Part shown: positions 62,206-64,000 of the stretch, piece by piece
How the letters are laid out: the number at the start of each line of letters is the position of its first letter
Position numbering within the stretch: the first letter of the stretch is position 1
Assembly (NCBI GenBank): GCA_021776135.1
Contig: JAJFGL010000034.1
Coordinates: forward strand, 43,182 to 107,181
Source: Kiloniellaceae bacterium
GTDB lineage: Bacteria; Pseudomonadota; Alphaproteobacteria; Kiloniellales; J153
Length of the DNA stretch: 64,000 nucleotides
Direction of reading: 5' to 3'
Translations under genes and position numbers: made by a program
The notes under the pieces: generated by a model
The model's input: only the letters and a program-made list of their open reading frames with translations
The model's database searches: none
What the model was told of the DNA's origin: nothing

Positions 62206-63053
62206 ACCGCCTCGAACTCCAAAACGACGCCGCAGGCCAAGCCGGGATCGAGACGCAGTAAGTCATGGCCGTCGCGCAAGAAGGGCACCTCCGCCTCTTG
62301 CAGATAACTCGCCGTCTGCGCCAGGTCGCCAACGCCGATACGAAGGCCCGCCAAATAGGGAACCGCGCGTACCGTTAAATTCGCGATGCCGGGGAATTGC
62401 CGGTCCAGGCCTTCGGGCGCGGTCAGGCGCAGCAGGCCGGCGCCGGTTTGGACCTCGACCGCGCCATGGCCCGCCGATACCGCGTCCGGCCCGAACAACG
62501 CCCCGAAAGCCAGGGCCGCCGCCCCGGCATCGGCGACCGCGCCGGTCACCGAGACAAGGCTCCGCGCGCCGTTGGCATGGTCCATCCAGGGATCCTGCCA
62601 TACCAGTTCGGGGCTCAGGTGCTGGCAGACAAAGGCCGAGAGACCGGCGGTCGCCTCGGGCGCCATGTGCAGGGTGCGGAAGGCCGGCTCCACATCGCCG
62701 TCTGGCAGTTCCAATTTACGGCTCAGGGCCCTGGATTCCAGGCCCGCTATGCCGCTGGCGCGTAAGCTCTTCTCCGCCGCTTCGGCGTCGCCGGTCGCGA
62801 AGGCAAGGCCGAGCAGGCCCTCGCCGCCCTCCAGGAAACGATCCAGGTTATTGGTGAAAAGCGCCGGATCGATAATGCCTAGCAACTCAATGTAGCCGCT
62901 TTGAAACATGGCGCAGTAGTTGGCCGTGCCCCAACCGATATGGCGGCCGCGCGGACAAAGGGTAAAGCCCAGGTGTGCATAGGCCCTGTGCGCCGCTTCC
63001 AGATCGCGCGCGCCGACCAGGACATGATCAATGCCGTCGATGGTTTTGCTCAT
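62202..63053 (-). CDS. VOC superfamily (glyoxalase-like) protein
   Basis: A 283-residue protein with two VOC modules. GIDHVLVGARDLEAAHRAYA and HLGFTLCPRGRHIGWGTANY open the first; the second starts near SLVSVTGAVADAGAAALAFG. This is the glyoxalase-like-domain type that includes dioxygenases and resistance proteins; substrate unknown. It diverges from the second TetR gene with about 110 bp between starts, a usual layout for a regulator and its target. Confidence 0.82.
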   Translation of the reverse strand: MSKTIDGIDHVLVGARDLEAAHRAYAHLGFTLCPRGRHIGWGTANYCAMFQSGYIELLGIIDPALFTNNLDRFLEGGEGLLGLAFATGDAEAAEKSLRASGIAGLESRALSRKLELPDGDVEPAFRTLHMAPEATAGLSAFVCQHLSPELVWQDPWMDHANGARSLVSVTGAVADAGAAALAFGALFGPDAVSAGHGAVEVQTGAGLLRLTAPEGLDRQFPGIANLTVRAVPYLAGLRIGVGDLAQTASYLQEAEVPFLRDGHDLLRLDPGLACGVVLEFEAV

Positions 63054-63163
63054 GGCGTGAGTGTAGGGATAGGCGGCGCAAAGGGAACCTATTTCGCGCG
63101 AAGCATCCCTCTAGGCGTCAAGAAGGCTGCGCCCGCGCGGTGAATCATGTTAAAACTCTTTAC

Positions 63164-63799
63164 ATGGCTTGGTCGAAAAAAAGCGGGGAGCGGCGCGGCT
63201 ATCACCACGGGAACCTGCGCGAGGCCCTGATCGCGGCGGCCTTGAAGTTAATCGCGGAAAAAGGCCCGGCCGGTTTCTCCTTCGCCGAGGCGGCGCGGGC
63301 CGCCGGGGTCAGCCCGGCCGCGCCCTACCGGCACTTTCGCGACCGCGACGCCCTGCTGGCCGATGTCGCGCGGCGCGGTTTCGAACGGTTTGGGGCGGAT
63401 CTGACCCGCGCCTGGGACGGCGGCCAGCCCCACCCCTACCGGGCCATGGAGAATCTCGGGCGGGCCTACCTGGCCTTCGCCAGAACCCAGCCGGCCTACT
63501 ATGCCGCCATGTTCGAATGCCAGTTGCCGCCCGACGCCAGTCGCGAGTTCTCCCAGGCCGCCGAGCATGCCTTTTCCATTTTGCGCCAGGCTTGCGAAGC
63601 CCTATGCGCCCTCATGCCGGCGGACCAACGGCCGCCAGCCTCCATGATGAGCTACCATGTCTGGGCCATGACCCATGGCATCGCCTCGCTGTTCGCGCGC
63701 GGCGACGTGGCCCGGCGCAAGTTGCCCATGGCGCCTGAAAACCTGCTCGAAGCCGGGCTCCTGCTTTACCTGCGCGGCTTGGGCCTCGAGGGTCTGTGA
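63164..63799 (+). CDS. TetR/AcrR family regulator with WHG-type C-terminus
   Basis: A 211-residue regulator. RRGYHHGNLREALIAAALKL starts the DNA-binding domain; AARAAGVSPAAPYRHFRDRD is the recognition helix. The C-terminal AMTHGIASLFARGD is the WHG motif of the TetR_C_33-like family. The ATG at 63164 is chosen because the frame upstream of it is the divergent VOC promoter. Probably controls the VOC gene. Confidence 0.9.
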   Translation: MAWSKKSGERRGYHHGNLREALIAAALKLIAEKGPAGFSFAEAARAAGVSPAAPYRHFRDRDALLADVARRGFERFGADLTRAWDGGQPHPYRAMENLGRAYLAFARTQPAYYAAMFECQLPPDASREFSQAAEHAFSILRQACEALCALMPADQRPPASMMSYHVWAMTHGIASLFARGDVARRKLPMAPENLLEAGLLLYLRGLGLEGL

Positions 63800-64000
63800 G
63801 GACTGGAGAAACGCTTATGGAAATATCTTACCCGATACATGGCTTGGAGTAGCGGGGTTGCGTCCTTCGACAAGCTCAGGATGGAGACCTTTGCGCGGCG
63901 CGCCTTGAGGGCCGGTATTCGATGGATATTTGTATTGAGCGGGGTTGCGGCGGCTGAGTTTCATGTTTGGGGCGCCGCCCTGACCCCGTTTCGGCCTGTT
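63800..64000. other. Window end, no gene seen
   Basis: A single arm of the TTCGACAAGCTCAGGAT dispersed repeat lies at 63863-63883. The rest shows no open frame with support. Confidence 0.5.

Overview
The window reads as chromosomal DNA of a GC-rich alphaproteobacterium, most like the Rhodospirillales. This rests on family-level recognition: a 180-kDa-class NAD-glutamate dehydrogenase, a CpdR-type receiver, the purH / heparinase-like / rpe / rsmB neighbourhood, the amt / aminotransferase / ftsK / lolA neighbourhood, a DUF1674 protein and a VPLPA-CTERM protein. A sat-aprMBA operon (18.4-22.9 kb) gives it the APS branch of sulfur metabolism, probably run in the oxidative direction. A DddP-like M24 protein (46.9-48.2 kb) and an AcuI-like reductase (59.4-60.4 kb) suggest, less firmly, use of DMSP and acrylate.

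Layout. 0-9.3 kb: DNA-binding-like protein, NAD-GDH, YbjQ, a small membrane protein, a UMF1-type MFS transporter and a LysR regulator. 9.3-18.3 kb: purH, two surface-polysaccharide genes (WbpM/CapD-like and WecA/WbpL-like), heparinase-like protein, rpe, rsmB, DUF1674. 18.4-23.7 kb: sat-aprMBA with a divergent, cysteine-poor CysH-like gene. 23.8-34.0 kb: DUF2914 protein, lolA, a 1532-residue Avs-like STAND NTPase, ftsK, aminotransferase. 34.0-42.9 kb: an accessory island. 42.9-52.3 kb: amt, UbiH-like, LysE-like, DddP-like, YqgE, DUF971, Trm112-like, Lon-N, CnoX-like thioredoxin, methyltransferase. 52.8-57.5 kb: VPLPA-CTERM protein, rmlA and rmlBCD, tRNA-Val. 57.7-63.8 kb: cpdR, N-formylglutamate amidohydrolase, AcuI-like reductase, flavin reductase, PNPOx-like protein, two TetR regulators and a VOC protein.

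The most unusual part is the pair of accessory insertions on either side of the native ftsK-aminotransferase block. The left one carries the Avs-like gene and has left scars: the lolA 3' end is replaced by a 52-bp ftsK segment, a second diverged copy of the ftsK 3' end lies beyond the Avs gene, and a ureohydrolase-like C-terminal remnant abuts the ftsK stop. The right one (34.0-42.9 kb) is a one-directional series of cargo: a membrane hydrolase plus a Septu-like ATPase/HNH pair whose ATPase has two N-terminal membrane segments, then a sulfatase, a GNAT acetyltransferase and an alpha/beta hydrolase. Each cargo unit is followed within about 0-80 bp by a mosaic copy of one repeat family, part of which duplicates the 5' flank of the native aminotransferase gene. 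No integrase, transposase or CRISPR array is visible.
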